A stretch of 64,000 nt of DNA from Agrobacterium leguminum (GCF_015704895.1 NZ_JADQWB010000017.1:56861-120860); one strand, 5' to 3'; shown: positions 25,926 to 35,757, counted from the stretch's first letter. Numbers and translations: made by a program. Notes: generated by a model not told the origin, from the sequence alone.

Positions 25926-26166
25926 CCGAGTTTGGAGCCGGATGACTATAAGTTCGATCGGTCCGTAGTCTAAAATCCGCTCAAGACTGAGAAATGGAGC
26001 ACGGTGGTCCGATTTCACGCCTTTCGGCACGATACGCCAACACCAAGCAAGCGGCAGGGTAAGCATGCATGTATTCGATTGCTTCGTTCCTAAACTGACG
26101 CGGTCGGGAATGCAAAATGCGAAATGAATATCCGATCAGCGCACGACAATTGCACCCTACCGATAA

Positions 26167-26185
26167 GATTTACACTTTGTAAATC
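26167..26185. promoter_or_regulatory. Operator-like inverted repeat upstream of the globin receptor gene
   Basis: GATTTACA (26167-26174) and TGTAAATC (26178-26185) form a perfect eight-base dyad with a three-base spacer, 124 bases before the chemoreceptor ATG. It is AT-rich in a GC-rich context, a plausible binding site for a dimeric regulator. Nothing else is seen between 25926 and 26309. Confidence 0.45.
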
Positions 26186-26309
26186 ATCCCCCCCATTCTA
26201 GGGGTATCCGATGGGGCGCGGTTTGCACCATTCACCGCCATGACGGCAGGCTTCGGAAGCGGCACTCCCGCACCACGTCATTTGCCGAACCCATCTCCCA
26301 GAGGATGTC

Positions 26310-27986
26310 ATGTCGAATCATTCTTATGTGCATACCGCTCATCATGCTCACCGCAGCTCCGTTTCCGAATCGACCGATGCACCGTCGAAAAGCCAGAATA
26401 TCGAGCGTCGTCTCGAATTCATGCAGCTTAACGCGCAAGGGCGGGCCAGTATTCGTTCCCTGAAGAGCCTCGTTGAGCGCGAACTGCCGCATGGCCTCGA
26501 CAAATTTTATGCCCAGCTTCGCAACAGTCCGGAGGTCAAGCAGTTCTTTTCCGCCGACGAGCACATCGCCCGGGCCAAGGGGGCGCAACAGGGTCATTGG
26601 GTCAACATTTCCGACGGCAACTTCAACGACGATTATGTCAACAAGGTCCGCACCATCGGCACCGTTCACGCGCGGATTGGCCTGGAGCCGCAATGGTACA
26701 TCGGCGGCTACGCGATCATTCTCGATCACCTGATCAACAGCGCCGTCGAAGAGGTGTTTCCCAAAGGCGGAATGTTTTCCAAAAAGACGATGAAGCCAGC
26801 GGACTTCGGCAAGGCACTTGCAAGCCTGGTCAAGGCCGTAATGCTCGACATGGATCTAGCCATTTCTGTTTATATCGATGAAGCGGAAGTCGCCAAGCAG
26901 AAAGCCCAGGCGGACGCCATCGCGAGCGAGCAGAAACTGGTGAGTGACTGTTTCGGTAAAGCCATGTCCGCCATTGTCGACAAGGATGTCAGCTACCGTA
27001 TCACCGACGACCTTCCTGCCGCCTATCACCGGCTGCGGGACGATTTCAACCACGCGCTCGATCAACTGGCTGGCACCATCAGCGAGATTGATGGGGCGGC
27101 CTCGCAGATTCACGCTGGTTCGCAGGAAATTCGTTCCTCCGCAGACGATCTTTCCAAGCGGACTGAACAGCAGGCAGCTTCGATCGAAGAGACGGCCGCC
27201 GCGCTTGAACAGATTACCACGACCGTCAGGGACTCCAGCAGACGGGCTGAAGAGGCGGGCCATTTGGTAGCCAAGGCGCGTGAGGGCGCCGAAAAGTCCG
27301 GCCAGATCGTGCAACGGGCGGTCACGGCGATGGGAGCGATCGACAGCTCGTCGCGCGAAATCTCCAATATCATCGGCGTTATCGACGAGATTGCCTTCCA
27401 GACGAACTTGCTGGCGCTGAATGCCGGCGTTGAAGCGGCTCGCGCCGGTGAGGCTGGCAAGGGCTTTGCCGTCGTTGCCCAGGAGGTTCGCGAGCTTGCC
27501 CAGCGTTCCGCGAAGGCAGCAAAGGAAATCAAGGAGCTGATCAATACCTCCGGCGAGCAGGTCAAGGCCGGTGTCTCGTTAGTCGGGGATACCGGAGAAG
27601 CATTGACCGTCATCGTTGAGGAGGTCAAAGAGATCGACCGGCATATCGGCTCGATCGTCGAGGCCGCACGCGAACAGGCGGCGGCGCTTCAGGAGATCAA
27701 CACTGCCGTCAACGCCATGGACCAAGGCACACAGAAGAATGCCGCCATGGTGGAGGAATCCACCGCCGCAAGCCATGCGCTTGTGCGGGAGGTCGGTCGC
27801 ATCGCCCAGATGCTGAGCGAGTTCAATATCGGAAAGGTGCAGCGTGCGCATGCGCCGCAACAAACGGCACGCCAATCATCACGGCCGCAAAGTTCTCCTG
27901 CGCGCGAACTGCACGGCAAACTCGCCAAGGCCTATCCGACGCAGGGCAGCGCTGCCATCGCTGAGAATTCATGGGAAGAATTCTGA
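26310..27986 (+). CDS. Globin-coupled methyl-accepting chemotaxis protein (HemAT-like)
   Basis: A 558-residue soluble chemoreceptor. Residues about 30-195 form a protoglobin sensor with the proximal histidine likely His120 ([19 protein letters not shown]), binding haem for oxygen or similar gas sensing. Residues about 250-520 are the signalling hairpin with the conserved tip region [20 protein letters not shown] and [20 protein letters not shown]. There is no membrane segment. The last residues SWEEF match the CheR-docking pentapeptide, so it should be adaptation-competent. It would feed host chemotaxis kinases; no che genes are in the window. A c-di-GMP protein follows on the same strand. 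Confidence 0.93.
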   Translation: MSNHSYVHTAHHAHRSSVSESTDAPSKSQNIERRLEFMQLNAQGRASIRSLKSLVERELPHGLDKFYAQLRNSPEVKQFFSADEHIARAKGAQQGHWVNISDGNFNDDYVNKVRTIGTVHARIGLEPQWYIGGYAIILDHLINSAVEEVFPKGGMFSKKTMKPADFGKALASLVKAVMLDMDLAISVYIDEAEVAKQKAQADAIASEQKLVSDCFGKAMSAIVDKDVSYRITDDLPAAYHRLRDDFNHALDQLAGTISEIDGAASQIHAGSQEIRSSADDLSKRTEQQAASIEETAAALEQITTTVRDSSRRAEEAGHLVAKAREGAEKSGQIVQRAVTAMGAIDSSSREISNIIGVIDEIAFQTNLLALNAGVEAARAGEAGKGFAVVAQEVRELAQRSAKAAKEIKELINTSGEQVKAGVSLVGDTGEALTVIVEEVKEIDRHIGSIVEAAREQAAALQEINTAVNAMDQGTQKNAAMVEESTAASHALVREVGRIAQMLSEFNIGKVQRAHAPQQTARQSSRPQSSPARELHGKLAKAYPTQGSAAIAENSWEEF

Positions 27987-28105
27987 TGCAAGGCCTGCGC
28001 TCAGAGGGTACTTTATTTGTATCACAGAGCACACGTAACCAAACGCAGCCCAGATCACCTAAGCCGATCTTGTGCGATTATCATTTCTCCATTTTCGGAT
28101 TCTTC

Positions 28106-30232
28106 ATGCCGTTCAACAGGCCCCCTAAGCGTGTTCGCGCCCAGACCTATTCCGTCATCGCGGTAACAGTCTCCTTTGTCGCTGTTGCTCTCGTGCTCAC
28201 TGGCCTCGTAGCGCGTGTCGTTACCACGATGACCGGCTCGGCAAATGAAATTGACGATGCCCGAGCCAGTCATATGACCCAAACAGTTGTCGAAGAAGTG
28301 TCGGAGCGACTGGCTGCGACGACGACGGACAACGCGGTTTGGGACGATGCCTACGCTGCCATTGGTTCAGCGGCGGGGGCCGTGGACTTTGCTTATGAGA
28401 ATTGGGGGAAAACAAGCGCGGATTATTTGCTCTATGACGGCGTTATTGTCACCGGGCCTGACGGTGGCACGGTGTCCGCCTATGCGAAGGGGCAACCATT
28501 CGAGCCGCATGTCTATTTCGGAGATGCCTTCAGACGACAAGCCGAGGCCGCAGCAGTTCCGACGCAGGGACCGTTGGTCCATTTTTTCAAGACAGGGAAT
28601 GGTGTCGCTCTGGTCGCATCCCAGGCAATCCAGCCCTTCGAAACCAGCGCGGAACTTGCCAAGCTTAGCGTCCTGAGTTTTTTCAAAGAACTTACGCCGG
28701 ACGTTCTCGATACGCTGTCCGACGAGCATGAACTGGACGGTCTACGCCTCCAATCGACACCAGAGCCGGGTCTTCTAAGCGCGCCGGTCAAGGACATAGA
28801 CGGTGTCGCCATTGCCCACATCGTCTGGCCGAGCAGGTTTCCCGGAAACGCTATCTTTGACAAAGTCTATTCTGACGTGGTTACAGCGGCGGGCATCCTC
28901 GCCCTGTTTCTGGTGGCCGTCCTTCTTGCGGGCGTGTCCGAGGCGAGACGTCTGCGGCAACTGGTGGACGCAACTCGTTTCGAAGCAACCCACGATGGAC
29001 TGAGCGGCCTGCTCAATCGGCATGGGCTGCTCAACAGCCTAGAGAATATGGACAAAAACGTAGAGGTGTCGCTTTACCTGATCGATCTCGATGGCTTCAA
29101 GGCCGTCAACGACGCGTGGGGACACGCGGTTGGGGACGAGTTGATCTGCATGGTCGCCAACGCGCTGCGGGCCTGTCATCCGGAAATACTGGCAGCGGCG
29201 CGGCTCGGTGGCGATGAGTTCGCGTTGGTGCAGGTCGGATCGATCGACCGCCGCGAGATAGAAGAAGCCATCCTCGCACTCTTTGCCGAGCCGTTCAGGA
29301 TTGACGGGCGGACAATTGAAGTCGGGGCAAGTATCGGGGTTGCACCTCGAACGGGGAATGTTGCGCCGTTGGAACTGCTGCGCAGGGCCGACATGGCGCT
29401 CTACCGCGCCAAGGAGAACGGCAAGGGTCATGCTGTTGCGTACGATCTGGAGCTTGATCGAGAACGCCAACGCATCGCTGATATGGAAGGTGAATTGAGG
29501 GAGGCCATAAACAGCGGAAGAATAGAACCCGTTTTCCAACCCCTCGTTTCCGCGTCGACCGGTGCGATCATTGGACTTGAGGCGCTGGCGCGTTGGCGAA
29601 GTGCTGTCGGGAACATCAGCCCTGAAGTCTTCATTCCACTCGCGGAAAAGTCCGGTCTCATCGATGCTCTCGGTGTTCACATGCTGCGAACCTCGATCCG
29701 CCACGCAAAGAGTTGGCCTAAACTGGCCTTGTCGGTCAACGTCTCACCCATCCAGTTGTGCAATCCGGATTTCGCCGCGCAGGTGATCACTGTGCTCCGG
29801 GAGGCTGATTTCAACCCAAATCGCCTTACTTTGGAGATAACCGAAGGCGTACTGATGTCTAATCCCGAGCAGGCGCGTCGGTCGATAGATCAGCTCCGGC
29901 GGGTTGGCATCAAGTTCGCGCTTGACGATTTCGGTTGCGGTTATGCGAGCATCGGCGCGCTACGCCAATTCGGCTTCGATCGTATGAAGATCGATCGATC
30001 GCTTGTATCGGGCGTCGAGGAGAACGCCAACGGGATTGACGTTCTTCGGGCGACGGTGGCCTTGGCAACGGCTCTCGACATCCCCGTTACCGCCGAGGGT
30101 ATCGAGAACACGCAGCAGGCAGCGATCTTGCGAGACACCGGCTGTGATCAGTTCCAGGGCTATCTCGTCGGCAAGCCAATGTCGGCCGACGAGATTTCCA
30201 GGAAACTGACGCGAAACGAGTTTGCTGCATGA
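28106..30232 (+). CDS. CHASE4-GGDEF-EAL c-di-GMP turnover protein
   Basis: A 708-residue inner-membrane protein. A first helix (TYSVIAVTVSFVAVALVL), a periplasmic CHASE4-type sensor (TQTVVEEVSERLAATTTDNA, VWDDAY), a second helix near residues 255-275 (AAGILALFLVAVLLAGV), then GGDEF at 368-372 and EAL at 492-494. Both catalytic sites look complete: LGGDEFALV for the cyclase; GLEALARW, ITEG, DDFGCGYAS, MKIDRSLV and CDQFQGYLVGKP for the phosphodiesterase. It could make or degrade c-di-GMP depending on the signal. ATG at 28106 lies 119 bases after the chemoreceptor stop; an open extension to 27971 lacks family resemblance. Confidence 0.92.
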   Translation: MPFNRPPKRVRAQTYSVIAVTVSFVAVALVLTGLVARVVTTMTGSANEIDDARASHMTQTVVEEVSERLAATTTDNAVWDDAYAAIGSAAGAVDFAYENWGKTSADYLLYDGVIVTGPDGGTVSAYAKGQPFEPHVYFGDAFRRQAEAAAVPTQGPLVHFFKTGNGVALVASQAIQPFETSAELAKLSVLSFFKELTPDVLDTLSDEHELDGLRLQSTPEPGLLSAPVKDIDGVAIAHIVWPSRFPGNAIFDKVYSDVVTAAGILALFLVAVLLAGVSEARRLRQLVDATRFEATHDGLSGLLNRHGLLNSLENMDKNVEVSLYLIDLDGFKAVNDAWGHAVGDELICMVANALRACHPEILAAARLGGDEFALVQVGSIDRREIEEAILALFAEPFRIDGRTIEVGASIGVAPRTGNVAPLELLRRADMALYRAKENGKGHAVAYDLELDRERQRIADMEGELREAINSGRIEPVFQPLVSASTGAIIGLEALARWRSAVGNISPEVFIPLAEKSGLIDALGVHMLRTSIRHAKSWPKLALSVNVSPIQLCNPDFAAQVITVLREADFNPNRLTLEITEGVLMSNPEQARRSIDQLRRVGIKFALDDFGCGYASIGALRQFGFDRMKIDRSLVSGVEENANGIDVLRATVALATALDIPVTAEGIENTQQAAILRDTGCDQFQGYLVGKPMSADEISRKLTRNEFAA

Positions 30233-30445
30233 CGGTATAAAGCTTGGTCGAACGCTGAGATCCGAATCTCGCCGCCGTATATCCGTGCCCGTTTAATGTT
30301 CATGGGCCGAGTTGCCCAAAGCGGCGGACCTGATCACGTTGTTCCCTGAACAATTCAGAAAGCCGTTGCGCAATGCAGAGGGTAACGAGATCTGATTAGG
30401 TGACAGATGGTTCATAACGAAGACAAATCGGGTGAGGAAGGTGAT

Positions 30446-31003
30446 ATGGAATCGAACAGGATCTACTTTGAAGGTAATCCCTGGCCAGAGGGCCATCCAA
30501 TCGTCGCGTTTTCGTGGTCAGCAAAAGAGATTGAAGGAGATGTATGGTTCGACATTCATCTCGAGACAGCAAATTACAATTCAGAGCGCGAGATAAAAGA
30601 CAAGGAAAGCTCGAACTACGTCAGCGACTGGGACGCGCCCTACTCTTGGGAAAACTATCAATCCTGCATATTGTCGTCGGACGACTGGCACAATGGCGGT
30701 TTTCGAATCTGCCCCAAGGATGAATATACACCGGAGTTTCTCGATGGCCTCGAGTTGCTGATAGACCCCCACCCGGAAACGATAACAGACAGAAATGATT
30801 TCGCGTTCCAGATATACCTGCTTGGCCATGATACGGTTGCCAAGCATAAAATCAAATTCGACCGGATCAACAATTCCAATTGTTTCAAGATCACCTGGTT
30901 TGGTAAAATCGCACGAACGTACGTAGGAGACCATGAATTCAAGCACAATTTTTCAGTCATGGTGACATCGGCTGATTTTCCTCAACTGCCCGAAACACTA
31001 TGA
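30446..31003 (+). CDS. Hypothetical protein, unrecognised
   Basis: A 185-residue acidic soluble protein (RIYFEGNPWPEGHPIVAFSW near the start, SYVGDH-like and aromatic-rich segments). No family recognised. Base composition is noticeably more AT-rich than the neighbouring plasmid genes. ATG at 30446 follows GAGGAAGGTGAT, a good ribosome site. Its stop overlaps the start of the next gene (ATGA), so the two are expressed together. Trp- and Asp-rich small proteins beside secreted-protein genes can be immunity proteins, but that is speculation. Confidence 0.7.
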   Translation: MESNRIYFEGNPWPEGHPIVAFSWSAKEIEGDVWFDIHLETANYNSEREIKDKESSNYVSDWDAPYSWENYQSCILSSDDWHNGGFRICPKDEYTPEFLDGLELLIDPHPETITDRNDFAFQIYLLGHDTVAKHKIKFDRINNSNCFKITWFGKIARTYVGDHEFKHNFSVMVTSADFPQLPETL

Positions 31004-31557
31004 TTTTAGCCCGTAAAACGAATTTGGTTTTTCTCGCGTTGCTCATCGGCGGTTCTGGTTCAACATTGGCAGAATCCGGAAGGCCCGTGTCTGGGCGTGA
31101 TGTCGACCGAATTCAAACTATACGCTTGCTGGAGGCCACACCTTCTCCATGCGCAGAGATTTCGTTCGGTCCAATTTCAGTGGCGCTATCGCACCTGGAT
31201 CTTGAGACTCTCGCCAATTCGTCTCCGCGTCAATCACCGAGCGAAGTCAAGCGGATTGGAGAGATTCGAGGCAAGCGCGCCGCAGAGCTGCTTGAAGCGC
31301 TCAAACCGAAGGCGCGTTTAAGCGACTGTGTCGGAAGAGCCGATGGAACTGCCGGGGCCGACTGGACGTACCTGGTGTTCGAACTGGTCGAGGATGGGAG
31401 AGCAGCAATATTTGCTGATAACGACAAACCAGTTCGCAGCGTACAAATTCGCTATTTGGGAATGCGCTGCGGAGAACACTGCGGCCGTGGCGACATTTTC
31501 GTATCTGTCCCCGATGCCCCACGCCCATTTCTGGTATTGAACTGGTGGGCTTCATGA
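31000..31557 (+). CDS. Hypothetical exported protein
   Basis: A 185-residue protein with a signal peptide (RKTNLVFLALLIGGSGSTLA, cleavage after SGSTLAES) and four cysteines in the mature part (PSPCAEISFG, LSDCVGRADG, MRCGEHCGRG), suggesting a disulphide-bonded periplasmic domain. No family recognised. Its ATG overlaps the stop of the preceding cytosolic gene. The pairing of a cytosolic and an exported unknown is notable. After it, from 31558 to 31652, there is no gene. Confidence 0.7.
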   Translation: MILARKTNLVFLALLIGGSGSTLAESGRPVSGRDVDRIQTIRLLEATPSPCAEISFGPISVALSHLDLETLANSSPRQSPSEVKRIGEIRGKRAAELLEALKPKARLSDCVGRADGTAGADWTYLVFELVEDGRAAIFADNDKPVRSVQIRYLGMRCGEHCGRGDIFVSVPDAPRPFLVLNWWAS

Positions 31558-31652
31558 GCCGGTTATCGTTTCTCACGCAACTTGCGTTCAGCGACACGTT
31601 AATACCGAGAATGCGCGCGTCCCCAGACAACCTGATCGGGGTGCTTATCAAG

Positions 31653-31907
31653 TCATGCTTCGGCCAAGTGAGCTTTCCGACTGATCAATTCGTAGATTCG
31701 CTTCACCACACGCTCAAACCACTTGAGCGTGTCTTTTCGGCCTACCGCCCAGACGTCCACCGAAGCAACCATCATGACCGCCCTGTTCAATACGAGGATT
31801 GATCCATCTCGATCTTTCGGTAGCAATCGCTCAACATCTGCATGAACATTCAGGCCACCGATTCTGACGGCCAGTCGACCTTGGAGCGGATTTCTCCCCG
31901 CCGCCAT
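31653..31907 (-). CDS. Small hypothetical protein overlapping the preceding gene
   Basis: An 84-residue frame directly downstream of, and overlapping by 58 bases, the gene at 31850-32767. The sequence looks protein-like (VERLLPKDRDGSILVLNRAV, WFERVVKRIYELISRKAHL) but no family is recognised, and the true start may be one of several codons inside the overlap. It could also be the separated tail of a longer protein. Modest confidence. Confidence 0.4.
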   Translation of the reverse strand: MAAGRNPLQGRLAVRIGGLNVHADVERLLPKDRDGSILVLNRAVMMVASVDVWAVGRKDTLKWFERVVKRIYELISRKAHLAEA

Positions 31908-32767
31908 TGCTCCAGCCTTTCCGTATAATACGGCGCGATCCGCTCGAAATTCTGCCAGCTATCCTCAGTCATGGCTTCGCCAGGTTTGCGCCAGTTGTTG
32001 CTATCGCCGAAGACCGCTGCCACATCGTCCAGCGCCGAGACGTTCTGCGGTTTCATCAGCCGCTTCATATAGGCGTGGCAGAAAGAATCATGTTCTGGCC
32101 GCACGTCGCCTTCCCACAGCAAGCCTCCGAGAGTGGAAGAGAGAAAAGCCAGAGGTGTCAACTGGCGCTCCCGAAGTGCTGCCAGTTGTTCGTCGGTGAG
32201 ACGTCCTTCGCGCAGGATGCCGTTCAGCGCGCACCAACTGGCAAAGAAGGCGTCTTCGACCGAAAGTTGCGGATTGCCGCCTGGATAAATCGTTGCGTAA
32301 GCTCTCTCTTCAACAACGCTCAGCAAAAGACACCTGGGTAGTCCGTCCGAGCCGAGCGTGGCCTTGGCTCTCAGGCCTTCCCGCGGCGCCGGCAGCGTGA
32401 ACCGGACTTCCTCGACCGCACCCTCGATTCGACGGATGAAACGCTCGCTCAAAGCAGCGTCGTCCATTTGCCAATCGAAGCCGGGCGGGAGCGAGCCGCG
32501 ATACTTCGGATAGATGAACGCATGCGAGACCCAGGTGACCCAGCTACGTCCGTCCTTGCGCGGCGGAAAATAGGAGCGGCTGGTAATGCTGGCTCGTGCC
32601 GCGAGTTCGATGCCGAGCTTCCGGTTTTCAAGGTCGATGGTGTTTGTCGGCGTCGCATTCTTGAACGGTTTTTTGCCGATCGCCTCAGCAAGCCTCAGAG
32701 CGGCCGGGTCGTCAATGCGCTTGCCGAGAGCATCGAGAAGCAGCGGTGTAATATCCTGGTCTGTCAT
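31850..32767 (-). CDS. Hypothetical protein, unrecognised
   Basis: A 305-residue soluble protein (MTDQDITPLLLDALGKRIDD; RSYFPPRKDGRSWVTWVSHA; LSVEDAFFASWCALNGIL; LRERQLTPLAFLSSTLGGLL). Distinctive features are a KDGRSWVTWVSHAF stretch and an acidic, Trp-containing C-terminus. No signal peptide or membrane segment. I cannot place it in a family. ATG at 32767 is the first with the consistent N-terminus; upstream reading to 32842 looks random. It is convergent with the exported-protein operon. Confidence 0.65.
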   Translation of the reverse strand: MTDQDITPLLLDALGKRIDDPAALRLAEAIGKKPFKNATPTNTIDLENRKLGIELAARASITSRSYFPPRKDGRSWVTWVSHAFIYPKYRGSLPPGFDWQMDDAALSERFIRRIEGAVEEVRFTLPAPREGLRAKATLGSDGLPRCLLLSVVEERAYATIYPGGNPQLSVEDAFFASWCALNGILREGRLTDEQLAALRERQLTPLAFLSSTLGGLLWEGDVRPEHDSFCHAYMKRLMKPQNVSALDDVAAVFGDSNNWRKPGEAMTEDSWQNFERIAPYYTERLEQWRRGEIRSKVDWPSESVA

Positions 32768-33028
32768 GCAATCTCCGGCTCGGTCATTGGAAGCACGCGG
32801 CGACACGCAGGCGCGCGGCGCTGTCAACAGGCTCTGGCTCAAGAAGCCAACAACATGGTCCTTGTTACTCCGTATACCGAGAAGGAAGCCCAGAAATCAA
32901 CTTGCTACGTGGGTGCCGTCGCGAAAATTAGAGGCAGCGTCAAGCAGTCATGATGGATATCGCCGATGTGCGATTTCAGACAAATATGATACTGCCATCG
33001 CCCGGTAATTGGCACGCAAGAGCTTCCT

Positions 33029-33516
33029 ATGACCGTCAACATTCCATCGGCCTGGCATCTCCGCCTTACCAATCTTCGCAATCAACATCCCTCCCGGATG
33101 CGGGACATTGCCCTCAGCCATCTTGTCGATGAAGACTTTGATTCCGATGACGAGAAGAACATAAAAGAACTCTTGCTGTCGTTCATCTCGGACATCGACA
33201 CGTCATGCTGCAGTCGTTCGAGAATGCCTTGGGAAGGGTTGACCATCGACGATATTTCTCGGCCCTGGGCCGTTGCTATCAAACGATGATGGCGATCAAC
33301 CCAAAGACGGCGACTGAACGGATCAACTACCCGTCGAGGGAACTTGTCGGGACGGAGACGAAAGAGGCATTCGATGCATTTGTCTCGTGCCTCGACAGTG
33401 TTGAATTGCGGGAGCCCATGCGAAGGACGATTGTCGAATGGCGCTTGCTGGGTCGTGAGCCTTATCGGGCTTTCTTTTATCTTTCCCAGTTGGTTGAAGG
33501 AGAAGTACATGGATGA
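33029..33516 (+). pseudogene. Hypothetical protein, apparently frameshifted
   Basis: The first part (MTVNIPSAWHLRLTNLRNQH, RMRDIALSHLVDEDFDSDDE, IKELLLSFISDID) runs to about 33202. The next frame continues at once with MLQSFENALGRVDHRRYFSA and ends at 33516 (YFYLSQLVEG-like end). Joined after a one-base change near 33198-33205 they give one protein of about 160 residues. They could instead be two overlapping genes. No family recognised. It leads into the gene at 33509 by an eight-base overlap. Confidence 0.5.
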
Positions 33517-33976
33517 TCTGCTGAAGCAATTTCTCGCCGAAGGGGAGAAATTGATGGAAAACAGGCCGTTGGATTTTTTTGAAAGTTACATGTCGCCTGA
33601 AACGCAAACGGCCAGCGGCATTCCTATTGTATGGTTCATTGCGTGGTGCCGCGCCAATGATTTGCTTTCTGACGGCTTCCGAGAGGCCATCGAAAATTAT
33701 CCAAAATCCGACGTGCGCAACACGAAAGCATTCCGCGACTTCTGTGATCGCTATACGGAAGGCTCGCTCAAGCCGGAGCACCTGTCGGAACGAGGGGCGC
33801 AGTTCGCCAGAAAATATTACGGGACAGGATGGTCACACACATATTTCGAGGATCTTGAAGCCCTGTTCCCGGACGTCGAGTCCTTTGATCGGCTTGTCGA
33901 CAACCCTGACAACTATGAGGCGGTGTGTCGGGTTCTCTCGAAGCGACTGACTGAATTTTCTCAGGGCAACGCCTAA
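33509..33976 (+). CDS. Hypothetical protein, unrecognised
   Basis: A 155-residue acidic soluble protein (MDDLLKQFLAEGEKLMENRP, IPIVWFIAWCRANDLLSDGF, YGTGWSHTYFEDLEALFPD). ATG at 33509 has a strong ribosome site (GAAGGAGAAG) and overlaps the preceding frame by eight bases, so the two were one transcription unit. No family recognised. Lower GC than the backbone genes on either side. Confidence 0.65.
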   Translation: MDDLLKQFLAEGEKLMENRPLDFFESYMSPETQTASGIPIVWFIAWCRANDLLSDGFREAIENYPKSDVRNTKAFRDFCDRYTEGSLKPEHLSERGAQFARKYYGTGWSHTYFEDLEALFPDVESFDRLVDNPDNYEAVCRVLSKRLTEFSQGNA

Positions 33977-34000
33977 TTTCCCAGTGATGACCAAATGTAG

Positions 34001-34114
34001 GATATCCTCAAGGATCTGGTGAGCGGCATGAGTATTTGGGCGATCGCAAGAAAATTTGGCACCAGCCGACAGACCATTGCGCAAGCCCGCGATGGATGTT
34101 CACATTTCATTTAA
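34001..34114 (+). pseudogene. Serine-recombinase helix-turn-helix remnant
   Basis: Read in this frame: LVSGMSIWAIARKFGTSRQT then IAQARDG, followed by a stop at 34112-34114. This is the C-terminal helix-turn-helix of resolvase/invertase proteins (GTSRQTIMR in typical members). Only about 35 codons remain, at the junction between the ORFan block and the plasmid backbone, so it may mark the end of a mobile insertion. Confidence 0.55.
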
Positions 34115-34193
34115 CCTTAGCGTACGATCTTTCACAAATCTTTTTCCCGCTCCTTCATGGCTGGCGCGCTAGCGACACTACAGCCTCTCAATG

Positions 34194-34222
34194 TTTTACT
34201 GACTATTTTTCGGCAGTATAAT
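34194..34222 (+). promoter_or_regulatory. Housekeeping-type promoter of the DUF1173 gene
   Basis: TTTTAC (34194-34199) and TATAAT (34217-34222) are 17 bases apart, 45 bases before the DUF1173 start. The -10 box is a perfect consensus. A ribosome site AAGGAGA follows at 34255-34261. Confidence 0.55.
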
Positions 34223-34266
34223 GTACAGTGGCCATATAGATTCGGGGGTGGACAAGGAGAGTGGGG

Positions 34267-35457
34267 ATGCGGAAATTTGCAATCGGAGATCATGTCACCG
34301 AGGAAACCGGGCCTGAATTGCAGGAATTTCTCGCCCAAGCCTACGAGCAGCGTTTGCGACCATTGTGCATGTGCAAGGATCCGTCCGTGCCAATGTACAT
34401 CGCCCGTGTCGAGGACCAGTACCTCATCAAACGGATGCCGCTATCGGGACGCGACCATGATCCTGCCTGCCCCTCCTATGAGCCGCCCTACGAGCTTTCC
34501 GGCCTCGGCCCGCTGATCGGCAATGCGATCCAGATCGATGCCAGCGGCAAGACCGACCTGAAACTGGATTTTTCGCTTACGAAACGGGGACCGCGTGCAG
34601 CACTTGGTGCATCGGCTGAATCATCTAAAGCCGGCATCCACAGCGAGCCACAGAAGCTGTCGCTCAGGGCAATGCTTCATTATCTCTGGGAGGCTGGCGA
34701 ATTGACGGAATGGCGCTCAACCTGGAAAGGCCGTCGCGGCTGGGGCCGGGTTCGCTCCAGTCTCATCACTGCTGCGTCACAGATGTCGGCAAGAGGTGGC
34801 CCTCTTATCGACATGCTCTACGTGCCGGAAGTATTTCAACCGGAGGACAGAGGCGGCATCGCCGCAAGGCGGGCGGCGGCACTAAAGGGCGTGCAGGCGA
34901 CGAAGTCAGGGCCAAGGAAGTTGATGATGATCGTGGCCGAAGTGAAGGAGTTTTCCCCGGCGCGCGAAGGCCAGAAAATCATCGTGCGACACACGCCTTT
35001 CCCGCTGATGATCGAGGACGGCGCATGGCGGCGGCTGGCGACGCGCTATGAGACCGAGTTCGAACTGTGGCGATCGAGCGAGGCTTTCCATTTGATCGTC
35101 ATCGCCACGTTCGGCATTTCCGCTGCTGGCATCGCATCGGTGGAAGAGATCGCACTGATGGTGGTCAATGATCACTGGCTCCCGTTCGAGGATATTCACG
35201 AGCTCAGGTTGCTGGAAAAGCTCGGTCACCTGAAGCGAAAGACCGTCAAGGGGCTGCGTTTCAACCTGCCGCGCGATGCGCCGATCGTGTCGGTGATCAT
35301 GCCGGAGCAGAAGCCGGCACCCGTCGCAATGTTTATCGTCCCTCCGACCGCCGGTGACGACTATGAACACGCCCTTGCCGATATGATCGAAACGCGACCG
35401 GAAATCACACCGTGGGTCTGGCGTGTAGCGGACGGCGAAATACCCCCGCTCCCTTGA
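34267..35457 (+). CDS. DUF1173-family protein
   Basis: A 396-residue protein of the DUF1173 family, found on rhizobial and related plasmids, function unknown. The N-terminus has a probable metal site: CMC in RPLCMCKDPSVPMYIAR and HDPAC in SGRDHDPACPSYEPP. Later family marks are LRAMLHYLWEAGELTEWRST, RGWGRVRSSLITAA and LMMIVAEVKEFSPAREG. ATG at 34267 is preceded by AAGGAGA; a GTG six bases earlier is equally possible. No membrane segments. Confidence 0.88.
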   Translation: MRKFAIGDHVTEETGPELQEFLAQAYEQRLRPLCMCKDPSVPMYIARVEDQYLIKRMPLSGRDHDPACPSYEPPYELSGLGPLIGNAIQIDASGKTDLKLDFSLTKRGPRAALGASAESSKAGIHSEPQKLSLRAMLHYLWEAGELTEWRSTWKGRRGWGRVRSSLITAASQMSARGGPLIDMLYVPEVFQPEDRGGIAARRAAALKGVQATKSGPRKLMMIVAEVKEFSPAREGQKIIVRHTPFPLMIEDGAWRRLATRYETEFELWRSSEAFHLIVIATFGISAAGIASVEEIALMVVNDHWLPFEDIHELRLLEKLGHLKRKTVKGLRFNLPRDAPIVSVIMPEQKPAPVAMFIVPPTAGDDYEHALADMIETRPEITPWVWRVADGEIPPLP

Positions 35458-35547
35458 TCCGGGTTGCGCGCTACCGACCGTTGACAGGACACAGCGAAAG
35501 AGCACCTGCTACGGAGAAATTCATCCGCTACAGTCAGCCGGAGCATT

Positions 35548-35757
35548 ATGAAGCCAGATAAAAAGCCGTTTGTCGTTGAGTTCAAGAACCGACGTCGTCA
35601 ATCCACACAACAAAACTCGATTTGGAGCACTATCGACTTGAAAGAGGCCAGCAATCAGGTCGCCGCCAATGAAATGGCTGACGTGATCGACGCGAGCACG
35701 GCCGAGCAGCGATCGGACGCTGGCGCGACCCTGAATATCGCCGATCTCAGCGTCTGA
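35548..35757 (+). CDS. Small conserved hypothetical protein
   Basis: A 69-residue protein starting MKPDKKPFVVEFKNRRR, a start I associate with short plasmid-borne rhizobial proteins. The basic N-terminus and neutral C-terminus suggest nucleic-acid binding but no domain is recognised. It lies 90 bases after the DUF1173 gene on the same strand and is convergent with the DUF932 gene. Confidence 0.6.
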   Translation: MKPDKKPFVVEFKNRRRQSTQQNSIWSTIDLKEASNQVAANEMADVIDASTAEQRSDAGATLNIADLSV

